From assembly GCA_024743275.1 (NCBI GenBank), contig JANSWW010000008.1, forward strand, positions 124,001 to 188,000: DNA of 64,000 bases, read 5' to 3'. A program made the position numbers and the translations under genes. Below the pieces are notes generated by a model. It worked only from the letters and a program-made list of their open reading frames with translations, was not told the DNA's origin and did not search any database. This DNA comes from Alphaproteobacteria bacterium (GTDB lineage: Bacteria; Pseudomonadota; Alphaproteobacteria; JANSWW01). Shown one piece after another: positions 36,267 through 45,610 of this stretch (positions within the stretch are counted from its first letter, which is position 1; the number at the start of each line of letters is the position of its first letter).

Positions 36267-37286
36267 ATGCCCGCCGCCTATTCCGAGACCCATCCGGAGA
36301 ATTGGATCGAGATCCGTCCCGAAGGGCTCTATTGCAAGCCCGGAGGCTTCTTCGTCGATCCGGTCCGGCCGGTTGACCGGGCGGTGATCACTCACGGGCA
36401 CGCGGACCATGCCCGGCCCGGCCACCGTTCCGCCCTGGCGACGCCCGAGACGCTGGGGATCATGGGGGAGCGCTATGGCGACGAGCCGGGACGTCAGGCG
36501 GTCGCCTATGGCGAGACGGTGACGGAGAACGGGGTCGAGATCTCTCTCCATCCGGCTGGGCACGTGCTGGGCTCCGCCCAGGTGAAGCTCGCCTATCGCG
36601 GGGCCAGTATCGTGATCTCCGGCGACTATAAACGGCGGTTCGATGCCACCTGTGCCCCGTTCGAGCCGGTCGCCTGCGACGTGTTCGTGACCGAGGCGAC
36701 GTTCGGCCTGCCCGTCTTCCGGCATCCGGACGACCGGGAGGAGATCGCCAAGCTGCTGCATTCCCTGGAAGTGTTCCCCGAGCGGGCGCACCTGGTGGGG
36801 GTTTACGCGCTGGGTAAGGCGCAGCGGGTGCTCTCCCTCATTCGCCGGGCCGGCTATCAGCGGCCGATCTATCTTCATGGCACCCTCGAGAAGCTGACCG
36901 AGCTTTACCGGGCCCATGGCCAGGATTTCGGCGTGCTGTTGCCGGCGACCGGCAAGGCGAAACCGGAGCTGAAGGGGGAGATCGTCCTGGCGCCGCCCGC
37001 CGCCGGCACCGACCGCTGGTCGCGGCGCCTGCCCGACCCGGTCATCGCGGTGGCCAGCGGCTGGATGCGGGTCCGCCAAAGGGCCCGCCAACGGGGCGCG
37101 GAACTGCCGCTGATCATCTCGGATCACGCCGATTGGGATGAATTGGTGACGACCCTGGACGAGGTGGACGCCCCCACCGTCTGGGTCACCCACGGGCGGG
37201 AGGAGGCCCTGGTCCACCACGCCCGGATGTCGGGCAGGCACGCCAAGGCGCTCGCCCTGATCGGCTATGAGGAGGAGGCGGAGTGA
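36267..37286 (+). CDS. ligase-associated metallo-beta-lactamase-fold DNA exonuclease
   Basis: Protein of 339 residues. The metal motif THGHADHARPGH (H-x-H-x-D-H) comes early, and GHVLGSAQV, SGDYKRRFD and the beta-CASP part with GVYALGKAQR follow, ending with the DHADWDEL and WVTHGREEAL motifs. Families of this type sit directly before an ATP-dependent DNA ligase and act as its partner exonuclease. Here the stop overlaps the ligase start (ATGA...), confirming the pairing. Confidence 0.92.
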   Translation: MPAAYSETHPENWIEIRPEGLYCKPGGFFVDPVRPVDRAVITHGHADHARPGHRSALATPETLGIMGERYGDEPGRQAVAYGETVTENGVEISLHPAGHVLGSAQVKLAYRGASIVISGDYKRRFDATCAPFEPVACDVFVTEATFGLPVFRHPDDREEIAKLLHSLEVFPERAHLVGVYALGKAQRVLSLIRRAGYQRPIYLHGTLEKLTELYRAHGQDFGVLLPATGKAKPELKGEIVLAPPAAGTDRWSRRLPDPVIAVASGWMRVRQRARQRGAELPLIISDHADWDELVTTLDEVDAPTVWVTHGREEALVHHARMSGRHAKALALIGYEEEAE

Positions 37287-38860
37287 AGGAGTTCGCCAAT
37301 CTTCTGGATGGACTGGTCTATATGCCGTCCCGCAACGGCAAGATCCGTTTGTTGACCGACTATCTCGCCCGAACGCCCGATCCGGACCGGGGCTGGGCGC
37401 TGGCGGCGCTGACCGGCGGGCTCGACCTCAAGACGGCCAAGCCGGCGTTGGTCCGGGGGCTGGTGGTCGAGAAGGTCGACCCGGAGTTGTTCGCGCTCTC
37501 TTATGACTATGTCGGCGATCTGGCTGAGACGGTTTCGCTGATCTGGCCGGAGCCCGCCGACAAGGCCGATGGTCCGGGGCCGAGCCTGACCGAGGTGGTC
37601 GAGACCCTGCAGCAGGCGGGCCGCAGCCAGGTGCCGGCGCTGATCACCGGCTGGCTCGACCGGCTGGATGCCCCGGGGCGTTATGCTCTCCTCAAGCTGA
37701 TCACCGGGGGGCTACGGGTCGGCGTGTCGGCCAGACTCGCGAAGACGGCCGCCACCGCGCTCCGGCCGGGGGTGGACATCGCCGAGGTCGAGGAACTCTG
37801 GCATGGGCTGAAACCGCCCTATGGCAGTCTGTTCGCCTGGCTCGCGGCGGGCGGGGAGAAGCCGAGCGTCGACGATATCGCCGGCTTCCGTCCCATGATG
37901 CTGGCCCATCCCCTGGAAGAGCCGGACATCCGGGCGCTCGATGTCGCGGCCTATCGCGCGGAATGGAAATGGGACGGCATTCGGGTGCAACTGGTGGCCC
38001 GGGGCGGCACCGTTCGGCTCTATTCGCGGACCGGGGACGATATCGGCGGCGCGTTTCCCGATGTGATCGACCGGGTCGGGTTCGACGCGGTGCTCGACGG
38101 CGAGCTGCTGGTGCTGCGGGAGGGGCGGGTGGCGCCGTTCAACGATCTGCAGCAGCGGCTCAACCGAAAAACGGTGACCGCGAAGCAGCTCCGCGAGCAT
38201 CCCGCCCATATCCGCGCCTACGACATCCTGTTCGACGGTGCGGAGGACCTGAGACGTCTGCCTTTCGACGTGCGGCGGACCCGGTTGGAGGCGTTCCACG
38301 CAAGGGAGGACCCGGCGGGCCTGGATCTTTCGGAACAGCTCTCCTTCGGCGATTGGGACGGCCTTGCCGCCCATCGCGACGGCGCGCGGGACAACGCCAT
38401 TGAGGGGCTGATGCTGAAGCGGGGCGACAGCGCCTATGTCGCCGGACGGCCCAAGGGTCCGTGGTTCAAGTGGAAGCGCGATCCGCTCCGGGCCGACGCG
38501 GTCCTGATGTATGCCCAGCGCGGCCATGGCAAGCGCAGCTCCTTCTATTCCGACTACACCTTCGGGGTCTGGCGGGCCGGTGAACTGGTTCCGGTCGGCA
38601 AGGCCTATTTCGGCTTCACCGACGAGGAACTGCGCCTGATCGACAAATGGGTGCGCGACCACACGGTGCGCCGCTACGGTCCGGTGCGCGAGGTGGAGCA
38701 GGGGCTGGTTTTCGAGGTCGCCTTCGACAGCATCCATCCCTCGAAACGCCATAAGAGCGGGCTCGCCATGCGTTTCCCCCGTATCCACCGCATCCGCTGG
38801 GACAAGCCGGCGGAGGAAGCGGACGTGCTGGAAACCCTGGAGCACATGGTTGTCGCGTGA
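37283..38860 (+). CDS. ATP-dependent DNA ligase (LigB-like bacterial type)
   Basis: Protein of 525 residues with N-terminal DNA-binding domain (residues 1-200), nucleotidyltransferase core starting with the AMP-accepting Lys in EWKWDGIR, and an OB-fold. Further motifs are SRTGDD, DGELLVL, EGLMLKRGDSAY, and WFKWKR. It is encoded with the upstream exonuclease, as in the known exonuclease-ligase-helicase repair module, but the Lhr-type helicase that usually follows is absent; a VOC protein gene overlaps its stop. Confidence 0.93.
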   Translation: MKEFANLLDGLVYMPSRNGKIRLLTDYLARTPDPDRGWALAALTGGLDLKTAKPALVRGLVVEKVDPELFALSYDYVGDLAETVSLIWPEPADKADGPGPSLTEVVETLQQAGRSQVPALITGWLDRLDAPGRYALLKLITGGLRVGVSARLAKTAATALRPGVDIAEVEELWHGLKPPYGSLFAWLAAGGEKPSVDDIAGFRPMMLAHPLEEPDIRALDVAAYRAEWKWDGIRVQLVARGGTVRLYSRTGDDIGGAFPDVIDRVGFDAVLDGELLVLREGRVAPFNDLQQRLNRKTVTAKQLREHPAHIRAYDILFDGAEDLRRLPFDVRRTRLEAFHAREDPAGLDLSEQLSFGDWDGLAAHRDGARDNAIEGLMLKRGDSAYVAGRPKGPWFKWKRDPLRADAVLMYAQRGHGKRSSFYSDYTFGVWRAGELVPVGKAYFGFTDEELRLIDKWVRDHTVRRYGPVREVEQGLVFEVAFDSIHPSKRHKSGLAMRFPRIHRIRWDKPAEEADVLETLEHMVVA

Positions 38861-39333
38861 CAGGCGCGGCGATCGATGGTCAGTTTGACGCCATGACGAC
38901 GGATCTCGCCACCGCCGAAGCGCCCGAGGTCGGCCGCGCCCTGTCCGGCATCGGCCTCAATCTCTTGACCCGCGACGTGGCGGCCGAGGCGGCTTTCCTG
39001 GTCGATGTCCTGGGCATGACCCTTCTGCGCGGCAACGCGGACTTCGCGCTGCTGCGCTATGGCGCCCATATTCTCCAACTGCACGCCGATCACACCTATC
39101 ACAGCAACCCCCTGCCGAGCCTGCTGCCGGAGGCGGGACCGCGGGGCGGTGGCGCGGAGCTTCGGGTCTTCGAGACGGACCCGGACGGGGCCGCCGAACG
39201 GGCGGCGGCGGCGGGCTACATGGTCCTGCAGACACCGCAAGCCAAGCCGCATGGGTTGCGGGAGTGCTTCATCCTGAGCCCGGACGGCTATTGCTGGGTG
39301 CCGAGCCGCCCGCTCGCGCCGGAGGAGAAGTAA
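38857..39333 (+). CDS. VOC-superfamily (glyoxalase/bleomycin-resistance fold) protein
   Basis: Protein of 158 residues with one VOC module, LNLLTRDVAAEAAFLVDVLGMTLL through to the FILSPDGYCWVPSRP end. Metal-ligand positions are partly retained (H in GAHILQLHADHT). Function unknown. GTG 38857 overlaps the ligase stop; ATG 38893 (MTTDLATA) is an alternative that would leave a 32-base gap. Confidence 0.78.
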   Translation: MTGAAIDGQFDAMTTDLATAEAPEVGRALSGIGLNLLTRDVAAEAAFLVDVLGMTLLRGNADFALLRYGAHILQLHADHTYHSNPLPSLLPEAGPRGGGAELRVFETDPDGAAERAAAAGYMVLQTPQAKPHGLRECFILSPDGYCWVPSRPLAPEEK

Positions 39334-39491
39334 ATCCCCACCCCCGTCCTCGGGCGTTCGAGAACTGTGCACCTGCAACATAACTTCTTGGCAAATGCCC
39401 CCTCAGACTTCATAAGAACGGCAGGGATGCTGTCATAAATCCTCAATATCCCTATGGTTTGAGATTGTCTTAGGTCGAAATGGGGGGCTCC

Positions 39492-40781
39492 ATGGACCGG
39501 TTTTTCAAGCTCACTGAGCACGGCACGTCTGTTCGTCAGGAAGTGATCGCGGGTGTCACGACCTTTCTGACGATGGCCTATATCGTTTTCGTCAATCCGG
39601 CGATCCTGTCGGATGCGGGTATGGATTTCGGCGCGGTCTTCGTCGCCACCTGTGTCGCGGCGGCCATCGGCTGTCTGATCATGGGGCTCTACGCGAACTA
39701 CCCGATCGCGCTGGCGCCCGGCATGGGCCTCAACGCCTATTTCACCTACGCCGTCGTCGGCGGCATGGGCCATACGTGGCAGGTGGCGTTGGGCGCGGTG
39801 TTCCTTTCCGGGGTGCTGTTCCTGATCCTCTCTGTCCTGCCGGTCCGCGAATGGGTGATCAACGCGATCCCGCGTTCGCTCAAAATGGCGATTTCGGCCG
39901 GGATCGGCCTGTTCCTGGCCCTGATCGCGCTGAAGAACGCCGGCATCGTCGTCGACCATCCGGCGACCCTGGTGAGCCTTGGCGATTTCGGCGATCCCAC
40001 GGTGCTGCTGGCCGTCCTCGGCTTCGTGGCCATGGTGGCGCTCGATAAGCTGAAGGTGACCGGCGGGATCGTCATCGCCATTCTCGCGGTGACCTTCCTC
40101 GGCGTCATCCTCGGCCTGACGGAGTTCAAGGGTGTGGCGGACCTGCCGCCGGATCCGTCGCCGACCTTCCTGCAGCTCGACATTGCGGGCGCCCTGGATA
40201 TCGGGCTGATCGCGATCGTCTTCGCCTTCTTCTTCGTCGACCTGTTCGACACCGCAGGGACCCTTGTCGGGGTGTCCCACCGGGCCGGGCTGCTGGACGA
40301 GCAGGGCCGTCTGCCGCGTCTGCGCCAGGCGCTAATGGCCGACTCGGTCGCGACCACCGCCGGGGCTGCCATGGGCACGTCCACCACCACCTCCTTCATC
40401 GAGAGCGCCGCCGGGGTGCGGGCCGGTGGCCGGACCGGTCTCACGGCCGTTGTCGTCGCCGGCCTTTTCCTGCTGGCGCTGTTTTTCGCGCCGCTGGCCG
40501 GGACCGTGCCCGCCTATGCGACGGCGCCGGCGCTGCTGTTCGTCGCCTGTATCATGGCGCGCGGTCTGTCGGAGATCGATTGGGACGACGTGACGGAGGC
40601 CGCTCCGGCGGTCGTGACGGCCATCGCCATGCCGTTCGCCTTCTCGATCGCCCATGGGATCGCGCTCGGCTTCATAACCTATGCGGCGGTGAAGCTGCTC
40701 AGCGGACGTTTCGACGAGCTCAAGCCCGCGGTCGTCGTGCTAGCGGTCCTCTTTGTGGTGAAGTTCGGCATCCTCGGCTGA
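39492..40781 (+). CDS. NCS2-family purine permease (AzgA-like)
   Basis: Membrane protein of 429 residues with 12 or more hydrophobic segments, related to adenine/hypoxanthine/guanine permeases of the AzgA-like branch. Diagnostic are [32 protein letters not shown] in outline, [28 protein letters not shown], and [18 protein letters not shown] 39492 is chosen since ggggggc lies five bases upstream; ATG 39480 would put that inside the gene. Its last 42 bases overlap a small gene on the other strand. Confidence 0.9.
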   Translation: MDRFFKLTEHGTSVRQEVIAGVTTFLTMAYIVFVNPAILSDAGMDFGAVFVATCVAAAIGCLIMGLYANYPIALAPGMGLNAYFTYAVVGGMGHTWQVALGAVFLSGVLFLILSVLPVREWVINAIPRSLKMAISAGIGLFLALIALKNAGIVVDHPATLVSLGDFGDPTVLLAVLGFVAMVALDKLKVTGGIVIAILAVTFLGVILGLTEFKGVADLPPDPSPTFLQLDIAGALDIGLIAIVFAFFFVDLFDTAGTLVGVSHRAGLLDEQGRLPRLRQALMADSVATTAGAAMGTSTTTSFIESAAGVRAGGRTGLTAVVVAGLFLLALFFAPLAGTVPAYATAPALLFVACIMARGLSEIDWDDVTEAAPAVVTAIAMPFAFSIAHGIALGFITYAAVKLLSGRFDELKPAVVVLAVLFVVKFGILG

Positions 40782-40919
40782 CGCCGGGGATCTGCCGCGC
40801 CGGCACCGTTCGGAGCAATAGCGGACGTTCTCCCAGTCGCGGGCCCATTTCTTGCGCCAGGCGAAGGGGCGTCCGCAGACCGGACAGATCTTGGTGGGAA
40901 GGTCGGACTTCTTGCGCAT
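40740..40919 (-). CDS. DUF2256 small zinc-ribbon-like protein
   Basis: Protein of 59 residues reading [20 protein letters not shown], followed by [19 protein letters not shown], the DUF2256 signature with two C-x2-C or C-x3-C pairs likely to bind zinc. No function is known for the family. It ends inside the antiparallel 3' end of the purine permease gene (42-base overlap), so both genes converge. Confidence 0.85.
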   Translation of the reverse strand: MRKKSDLPTKICPVCGRPFAWRKKWARDWENVRYCSERCRRGRSPASAEDAELHHKEDR

Positions 40920-40964
40920 GCCGGTGGACCTAGGTCATGCGCAGGATTTCTCCAGAGCGGACGA

Positions 40965-41405
40965 TCAGGGACGTGGGATACAGCCCTGGGCCATCGCGAT
41001 GGTGCTCGCCGTCTTGGCCAGTTCGTTTAGCCGGGTCGGCTTTTCAAAGACCTCGGTGACATGGGTTTCGATGAAGTCCTGGTCCGCTTCGGTCAGCGGA
41101 CGGCCGGTCACGACGATGATAGGCAGGTCGGCGCTGATGCTCCGGACCTTGCGGATGATGTCGGTGCCGTCCTCCGGCATCGACAGGTCGGTGATCAGCA
41201 TATCGACCACGCTGCATTGGAGCACCGACAGGATGTCGTCGGACGTCTCGCAGGTGCTGACGTCGAAACCGCAATGGGTCAAATAGCGGCTCAGAATGTC
41301 GCGCATGGTCGGGTCGTCGTCGACGACGACCACGTGCGGACGGTCCGCGGGACGGGTCGCCGTCCCTTTAAACGTATGATCTTCAAGGAGATCGCTCTGG
41401 GCCAT
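40965..41405 (-). CDS. single-domain response regulator (receiver only)
   Basis: Protein of 146 residues with one receiver domain: acidic pair in VVVVDDDPTMRD, phospho-Asp in DMLITDLSMPEDG, Thr in IIVVTGRPL, and Lys in VFEKPTRLNEL. A non-conserved 25-residue N-terminus comes first. No output domain. The adjacent upstream gene on the same strand is a GGDEF-EAL protein, 150 bases away, so it may feed cyclic-di-GMP signalling, but this is a guess. Confidence 0.88.
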   Translation of the reverse strand: MAQSDLLEDHTFKGTATRPADRPHVVVVDDDPTMRDILSRYLTHCGFDVSTCETSDDILSVLQCSVVDMLITDLSMPEDGTDIIRKVRSISADLPIIVVTGRPLTEADQDFIETHVTEVFEKPTRLNELAKTASTIAMAQGCIPRP

Positions 41406-41555
41406 TTGGGTCGCCTCGATAAATTGATCGACGCGGTGACTATCCCATAGAGAGTTTAAGAGAGGGTTAATTCCCCCAAGAATTCCAACTTTCTAGGGGC
41501 TTTTCGGATATAGCTTTCGAACGGTTGTTTAGATTTGTGGTATTTCAATTGGTTA

Positions 41556-43658
41556 CTATGAGCCCGCCGTCGTCGCGGCCTTGAGCGCCCATTGCCCGAA
41601 GTCCTCCGCGTTCACGGCGCGGCTGTAAAGAAAGCCCTGGGCATGATCATAGCCCATATCCCTTAGAATGGCCTCCTGCTCCCGCGTTTCCACCCCCTCG
41701 GCGATCAGGGTGAGGCCCATCTGTTGGCCCAGCAGGGCGATTGTCCGGGCAATCGTGATGGCGTCTTTTTCGTGCAGGTCGTGCACGAAGGACTGGTCGA
41801 GCTTGAGATGGGTGACCGGGATCCGCTTGAGATAGCTCAGCGAGGAATAGCCGGTGCCAAAATCGTCGATCGCGATGGAACATCCGAGGTCCCGAAGCCG
41901 GCCCAGGATCGGTAGGACGGCCTCCAATTCGGCCATGGTGGCCGTCTCGGTGATCTCCACTTCGATGTCGGGATAGTCGAGCCCGTGTCGTTCCAGGGCC
42001 GCCTTGATGTCCGACAGCACATCTCCCGCGGTGAACTGAAGGGCCGAGAAGTTGATGGCGACTGGAATTCGAAGATCATGCTCCCGCCGCCATTCGGCGA
42101 TTTGGCGGCAGGCCGTGTCGAGGACCCAGCGGCCGAGTGGGCGGATCAGGCCCGTTTCCTCCGCGATCGGGATGAAACGGCTCGGCGATACACGCGTCGG
42201 GTAGCTCTCCGGCCACCGGACGAGGGCTTCGCATCCGATCACCCGGCCGGCCCGCAGGCAAACCTGCGGCTGATAGTGCAGCGTTAGCTCCTGGTTCTCC
42301 AGCGCCCGGGAGAGAGAGTGCTCGATGTCGAGCCTTTCCTTGAATTCGCCGTGGATGGCGGCTTCGAAGAAACGGACACCGGGATGTTTCTCCCGCTTGG
42401 CCTTATACATCGCCGCCTCCGCGCAGCGGAGCAGGGAGTCCGCCTCGTTGCCGTCGAACGGCATCAACGCCGCGCCAAGGCTGGCCTTGAGATGGATGGG
42501 TTGGTGAATGGGCTGGCTGGTGGTCTGAAAGGGGCGGGCGCAGACCATCTCGACGATCGTCGCGGCGTCGATCACGGCAGAGTCGCCTTGATCTCCTTCC
42601 ACAAGCACGGCGAAGTCGTCGCCGCCGAGCCGGGAAAGGATCGCCGTGTTGGGAAGACTGGCTTGGAGCTGCCTGGCGAACTCGGCGAGGATCGCGTCGC
42701 CGTTGGCATGTCCCAGAGTGTCGTTGACGTATTTGAAGTCGTTGAGATCGATGAACAGGACCCCGACCGCGCCCGGCCGGGCGGTCTTGCAACGCTGATC
42801 GACGTATTCCTTGAACAGGGTCCGGTTCGGGAGGTCCGTCAGGTCGTCCCGGGTGGAAAGACGCTGCAATTCGCGCTCGGTCCTGACCTGCTCGCTGATG
42901 TCGAGAACCAGACTGTTCCAGAGCGTCCCGCCATCGTCGAGCCGTTGCGGTTTGCCGGAACCGTGCAGGTGTTTCCGGGTGCCGGACGTCGTTGTGACGC
43001 GGAAGACACAAGACCAGTCGGAAAGTGTTTCAGCCGATCGGACGACCGCCTCCTGCACGCGGGGCAGGTCCTCGGGATCGATCATGTCCCACAGCGGGGC
43101 CGGGTCCGACTGTAGGGATTTCGCATCGATCTCCCAGATGGCCTCGCATCCGCCGCTCATGTATTCGATCTCGTGGCGGCCATCCGGGTGCATGACATAG
43201 CGGAAAATGGCGCCGGGGATGTTCGCGGCCAGATCCCGGAATCGTCTTTCGGTCTCAAGGAGAGCCAGCCGCATGGAGGTTGCGGTGGTGATGTCCTCCA
43301 CCCGGATCATGAGCACCGACGGTAAACCGTCTTGCCCGCGGGTGCAGGCATGGGCCGTGAGGCGCACGGTCCGGGCATCGCCGGCCATACGGATAAAGTC
43401 GAACTCGGTCGGCTTCGCCAGATTTCCCCGCCGCCAGTCGTCGAGCCACCGCAGGTCGGTTTGTCCGGCAAGCGACAGGAAGTCCTCGGCGGTGCGCAGT
43501 TCCGTCGGGTCGGTAAGTCCGAAGAGGTTGGCCCAGCGACCGTTCACCGCCCACCGGTCGACGGAGGGTTCCCACAGGCCTATGGGCTCCTCCAATCCGT
43601 CGAGGAAGGCCAGGACGGTCCCGTCGATATGGGCAAGGTCTTCTCTCGTTCGAAACAT
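41556..43658 (-). CDS. PAS-GGDEF-EAL cyclic-di-GMP signalling protein
   Basis: Protein of 700 residues. Two PAS-like domains (about residues 10-125 and 135-260) are followed by a GGDEF domain (about 265-430) with the site SRLGGDDF, a variant that can still be active, and an EAL domain (about 445-695) with CEALVRWP, NFSALQF, EITETA, DDFGTGYSSLSYL and LKLDQSFV, all consistent with an active phosphodiesterase. No RxxD inhibitory site is seen before the GGDDF. No transmembrane segment is visible, so the input is cytosolic. Confidence 0.93.
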   Translation of the reverse strand: MFRTREDLAHIDGTVLAFLDGLEEPIGLWEPSVDRWAVNGRWANLFGLTDPTELRTAEDFLSLAGQTDLRWLDDWRRGNLAKPTEFDFIRMAGDARTVRLTAHACTRGQDGLPSVLMIRVEDITTATSMRLALLETERRFRDLAANIPGAIFRYVMHPDGRHEIEYMSGGCEAIWEIDAKSLQSDPAPLWDMIDPEDLPRVQEAVVRSAETLSDWSCVFRVTTTSGTRKHLHGSGKPQRLDDGGTLWNSLVLDISEQVRTERELQRLSTRDDLTDLPNRTLFKEYVDQRCKTARPGAVGVLFIDLNDFKYVNDTLGHANGDAILAEFARQLQASLPNTAILSRLGGDDFAVLVEGDQGDSAVIDAATIVEMVCARPFQTTSQPIHQPIHLKASLGAALMPFDGNEADSLLRCAEAAMYKAKREKHPGVRFFEAAIHGEFKERLDIEHSLSRALENQELTLHYQPQVCLRAGRVIGCEALVRWPESYPTRVSPSRFIPIAEETGLIRPLGRWVLDTACRQIAEWRREHDLRIPVAINFSALQFTAGDVLSDIKAALERHGLDYPDIEVEITETATMAELEAVLPILGRLRDLGCSIAIDDFGTGYSSLSYLKRIPVTHLKLDQSFVHDLHEKDAITIARTIALLGQQMGLTLIAEGVETREQEAILRDMGYDHAQGFLYSRAVNAEDFGQWALKAATTAGS

Positions 43659-43769
43659 GGGGCTCCACGGAATTCTCGGTGCCGCGACGCTACCCGGCGG
43701 CGGTCAGTGATGTGGTCGGAACCGCTGGAACTGTCCATTACGCCTTTGCGATATTCGCGGCACATAGCC

Positions 43770-43813
43770 GTTTGAACCGACGCCCTACCGCTACGGTATA
43801 CGAAAGTTCAAAC
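43770..43813. other. nested inverted repeat downstream of the kinase gene
   Basis: Outer arms gtttgaac and gttcaaac (8 bp, perfect) enclose an inner palindrome taccg-cta-cggta at 43786-43798. It lies 14 bases beyond the stop of the GHMP kinase gene, on the far side of which the GGDEF-EAL gene begins at 43658. It may be an RNA structure, a protein-binding site or a weak terminator; no T tract accompanies it. Confidence 0.5.
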
Positions 43814-43826
43814 GCAATGGTTTTGG

Positions 43827-44831
43827 CTAGACCTCTATCGGCGTGTCCGGCTCGTAAACGACGACCCTGCTGCCATCGTTGGCGGTCCGGATCGGTACCC
43901 GGATCAGGTCGCGGAGCCGGTTCTTGACGCTGATCCGGCGGTGGGGTTCGACGAAGAACACCATGAACCCACCCCCGCCGGCGCCGAGCAACTTTCCGCC
44001 CCGGGCCCCGGCCTCCCGCGCGGCCTCGTAGATTTCGTCGACCTGGCCGGTGGATACCTGATCGGTCAGTTCCCGCTTCAGCATCCAGCTCTCGTGGAGA
44101 AGATCGCCGATCTCGCCGAGCGGCCGCTCCGGATTCTGCAGGATATCCATCGCCTCGTCGACCATGCCGGTCATCCGTTCGAGATGGCCGCGCTTCTTCT
44201 CGAGGCTTTGGATCTTCTTCTTGGCCACGGTGCTGGCCGTTCTGGAGAGGCCGGTGAAGACCATCATCAGCGAGTTCTCGAGCTCCTTGCGTCGATGCTC
44301 CTGCATCACGATGGGCTGAACGTCGTAGTCCCCCGATTGATAGAACTTGATCCGGTTCATGCCGCCATAGGCCGCCCAGATCTGGTCCTGACTGCCAACC
44401 GCCTCGCCGATCACGTCCTGCTCGATACGGATCGCCGCGTCGGCCAGTTGCCGTTTGCTCAGGATCTTGCCGCTCATGGCGTTGAGCGCCGTGAGCAGAC
44501 CGCAGGTGAAGGAACTCGACGAGCCGAGCCCGGACCGGGCCGGCAGGTCGCCGTCATGGTGCACCTCCAGCCCCTCATAGACGCCCATCTCCTTGAAGCA
44601 GGCCTTGACCGAGGGATGCTGGATCTCCGGCAGCTCGGAGACCAGCTCGATTTTCGAATAGACCAGCCGGTGGCGGTAATTGAAGAAGGGCGGCAGCCGG
44701 CGCAGCGTGATGTAGCAGTATTTGTTGATCGCCAGACCCAGAACGGCGCCGCCATGTTCCCGGTACCATTTGGGATAATCGGTCCCGCCGCCGAACAGGC
44801 TGACGCGGAAGGGGGTGCGGGTGATGATCAT
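43827..44831 (-). CDS. GHMP-family sugar kinase, heptose 7-phosphate kinase (HddA)-like
   Basis: Protein of 334 residues. MIITRTPFRVSLFGGGTDYP is the start typical of D-glycero-D-manno-heptose 7-phosphate 1-kinases of the HddA type; the ATP loop is PARSGLGSSSSFTCGLL, and GGKLLGAGGGGFMVFF is the third GHMP motif. It is the last gene of a six-gene minus-strand operon, 18 bases after the nucleotidyltransferase. Substrate assignment to a heptose is by family resemblance; fucose- or other sugar-kinase activity cannot be excluded. Confidence 0.85.
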   Translation of the reverse strand: MIITRTPFRVSLFGGGTDYPKWYREHGGAVLGLAINKYCYITLRRLPPFFNYRHRLVYSKIELVSELPEIQHPSVKACFKEMGVYEGLEVHHDGDLPARSGLGSSSSFTCGLLTALNAMSGKILSKRQLADAAIRIEQDVIGEAVGSQDQIWAAYGGMNRIKFYQSGDYDVQPIVMQEHRRKELENSLMMVFTGLSRTASTVAKKKIQSLEKKRGHLERMTGMVDEAMDILQNPERPLGEIGDLLHESWMLKRELTDQVSTGQVDEIYEAAREAGARGGKLLGAGGGGFMVFFVEPHRRISVKNRLRDLIRVPIRTANDGSRVVVYEPDTPIEV

Positions 44832-44849
44832 GGCGTCTCGTGTCGCTGT

Positions 44850-45584
44850 TCAGGTCTGTGGGGGCGCTGTCTCGCCGGTGTCTTCAATCCCCATGATTCG
44901 GGCGGCCTCCGCATAGCTCTCGGGCGTGCCGATATCCACGAAGGCGGCGTCCACCACATGGGCGGCGATGGTGTTCTGTGGCAGGGCTTCGAGGAAGTCC
45001 TGTTCCAGGGACGCGCCGTGCGATTTCTGGATGAGATCGATCGCCCGCGGCGAGAAGACGTTGACGCCGGCGTTGACGACGCCCGGACCGTGGGTGTCCG
45101 GGTCCTTCTCGAAAAACCGGCGGACCATCCCGTCCTCGGTCAGGTCGACCCGGCCGTAGCGGGCGGTGTCCTCGACCTTGACGCACAGCATGGTGACGGG
45201 TTTCCCGGCCTCTTTGTGGCGGCGCACCAACGCCTTGATGTCCACGTCGACGAAGGTGTCGCCGTTGATCAGGATGATGTCGCCTAGGCGTAGATCGCCG
45301 CCGGCATGGCGCAGGGCCCCCAGAGTGCCGAGCGGCTCCGGCTCGATCACCGTTTCAATGATCATATTGGGGCGGGGATGCTCGGCCAGATGGCTCTCCA
45401 CCTTATCGGCGAGATGGCCGAGAAGCATGATCACATGATGGGCGCCCTGGCTTTCCAAGCGGTCGAGCAGCCATTCGAGAAAGGGGCGCCCGGCGACCGG
45501 ACCGAGGACCTTCGGAGTATCGCCCAGCACCCCGCTGATGCGGGTCCCCAGTCCTCCAGCCAGAATAGCGACCGTCGCATCCAT
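44850..45584 (-). CDS. sugar-1-phosphate nucleotidyltransferase (HddC-like)
   Basis: Protein of 244 residues with the nucleotidyltransferase start AILAGGLGTRISGVLGDTPKVLGPVAGRPFLEWLLD in outline, the metal site in LINGDTFVDVD, and AFVDIGTPESYAEAARI near the end. Small single-domain enzymes of this kind include D-glycero-alpha-D-manno-heptose 1-phosphate guanylyltransferase. With the adjacent kinase it would make an NDP-heptose or related sugar nucleotide. Confidence 0.85.
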   Translation of the reverse strand: MDATVAILAGGLGTRISGVLGDTPKVLGPVAGRPFLEWLLDRLESQGAHHVIMLLGHLADKVESHLAEHPRPNMIIETVIEPEPLGTLGALRHAGGDLRLGDIILINGDTFVDVDIKALVRRHKEAGKPVTMLCVKVEDTARYGRVDLTEDGMVRRFFEKDPDTHGPGVVNAGVNVFSPRAIDLIQKSHGASLEQDFLEALPQNTIAAHVVDAAFVDIGTPESYAEAARIMGIEDTGETAPPQT

Positions 45585-45610
45585 GGGACGGTTCTCCTTT
45601 TCGGGAAGTG

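Noticed and set aside
39334..39491. Possible purine-type riboswitch before the NCS2 permease
   Set aside because: No recognisable purine aptamer core, paired loops or P1 closing stem could be found; a covariance search would be needed to say more.
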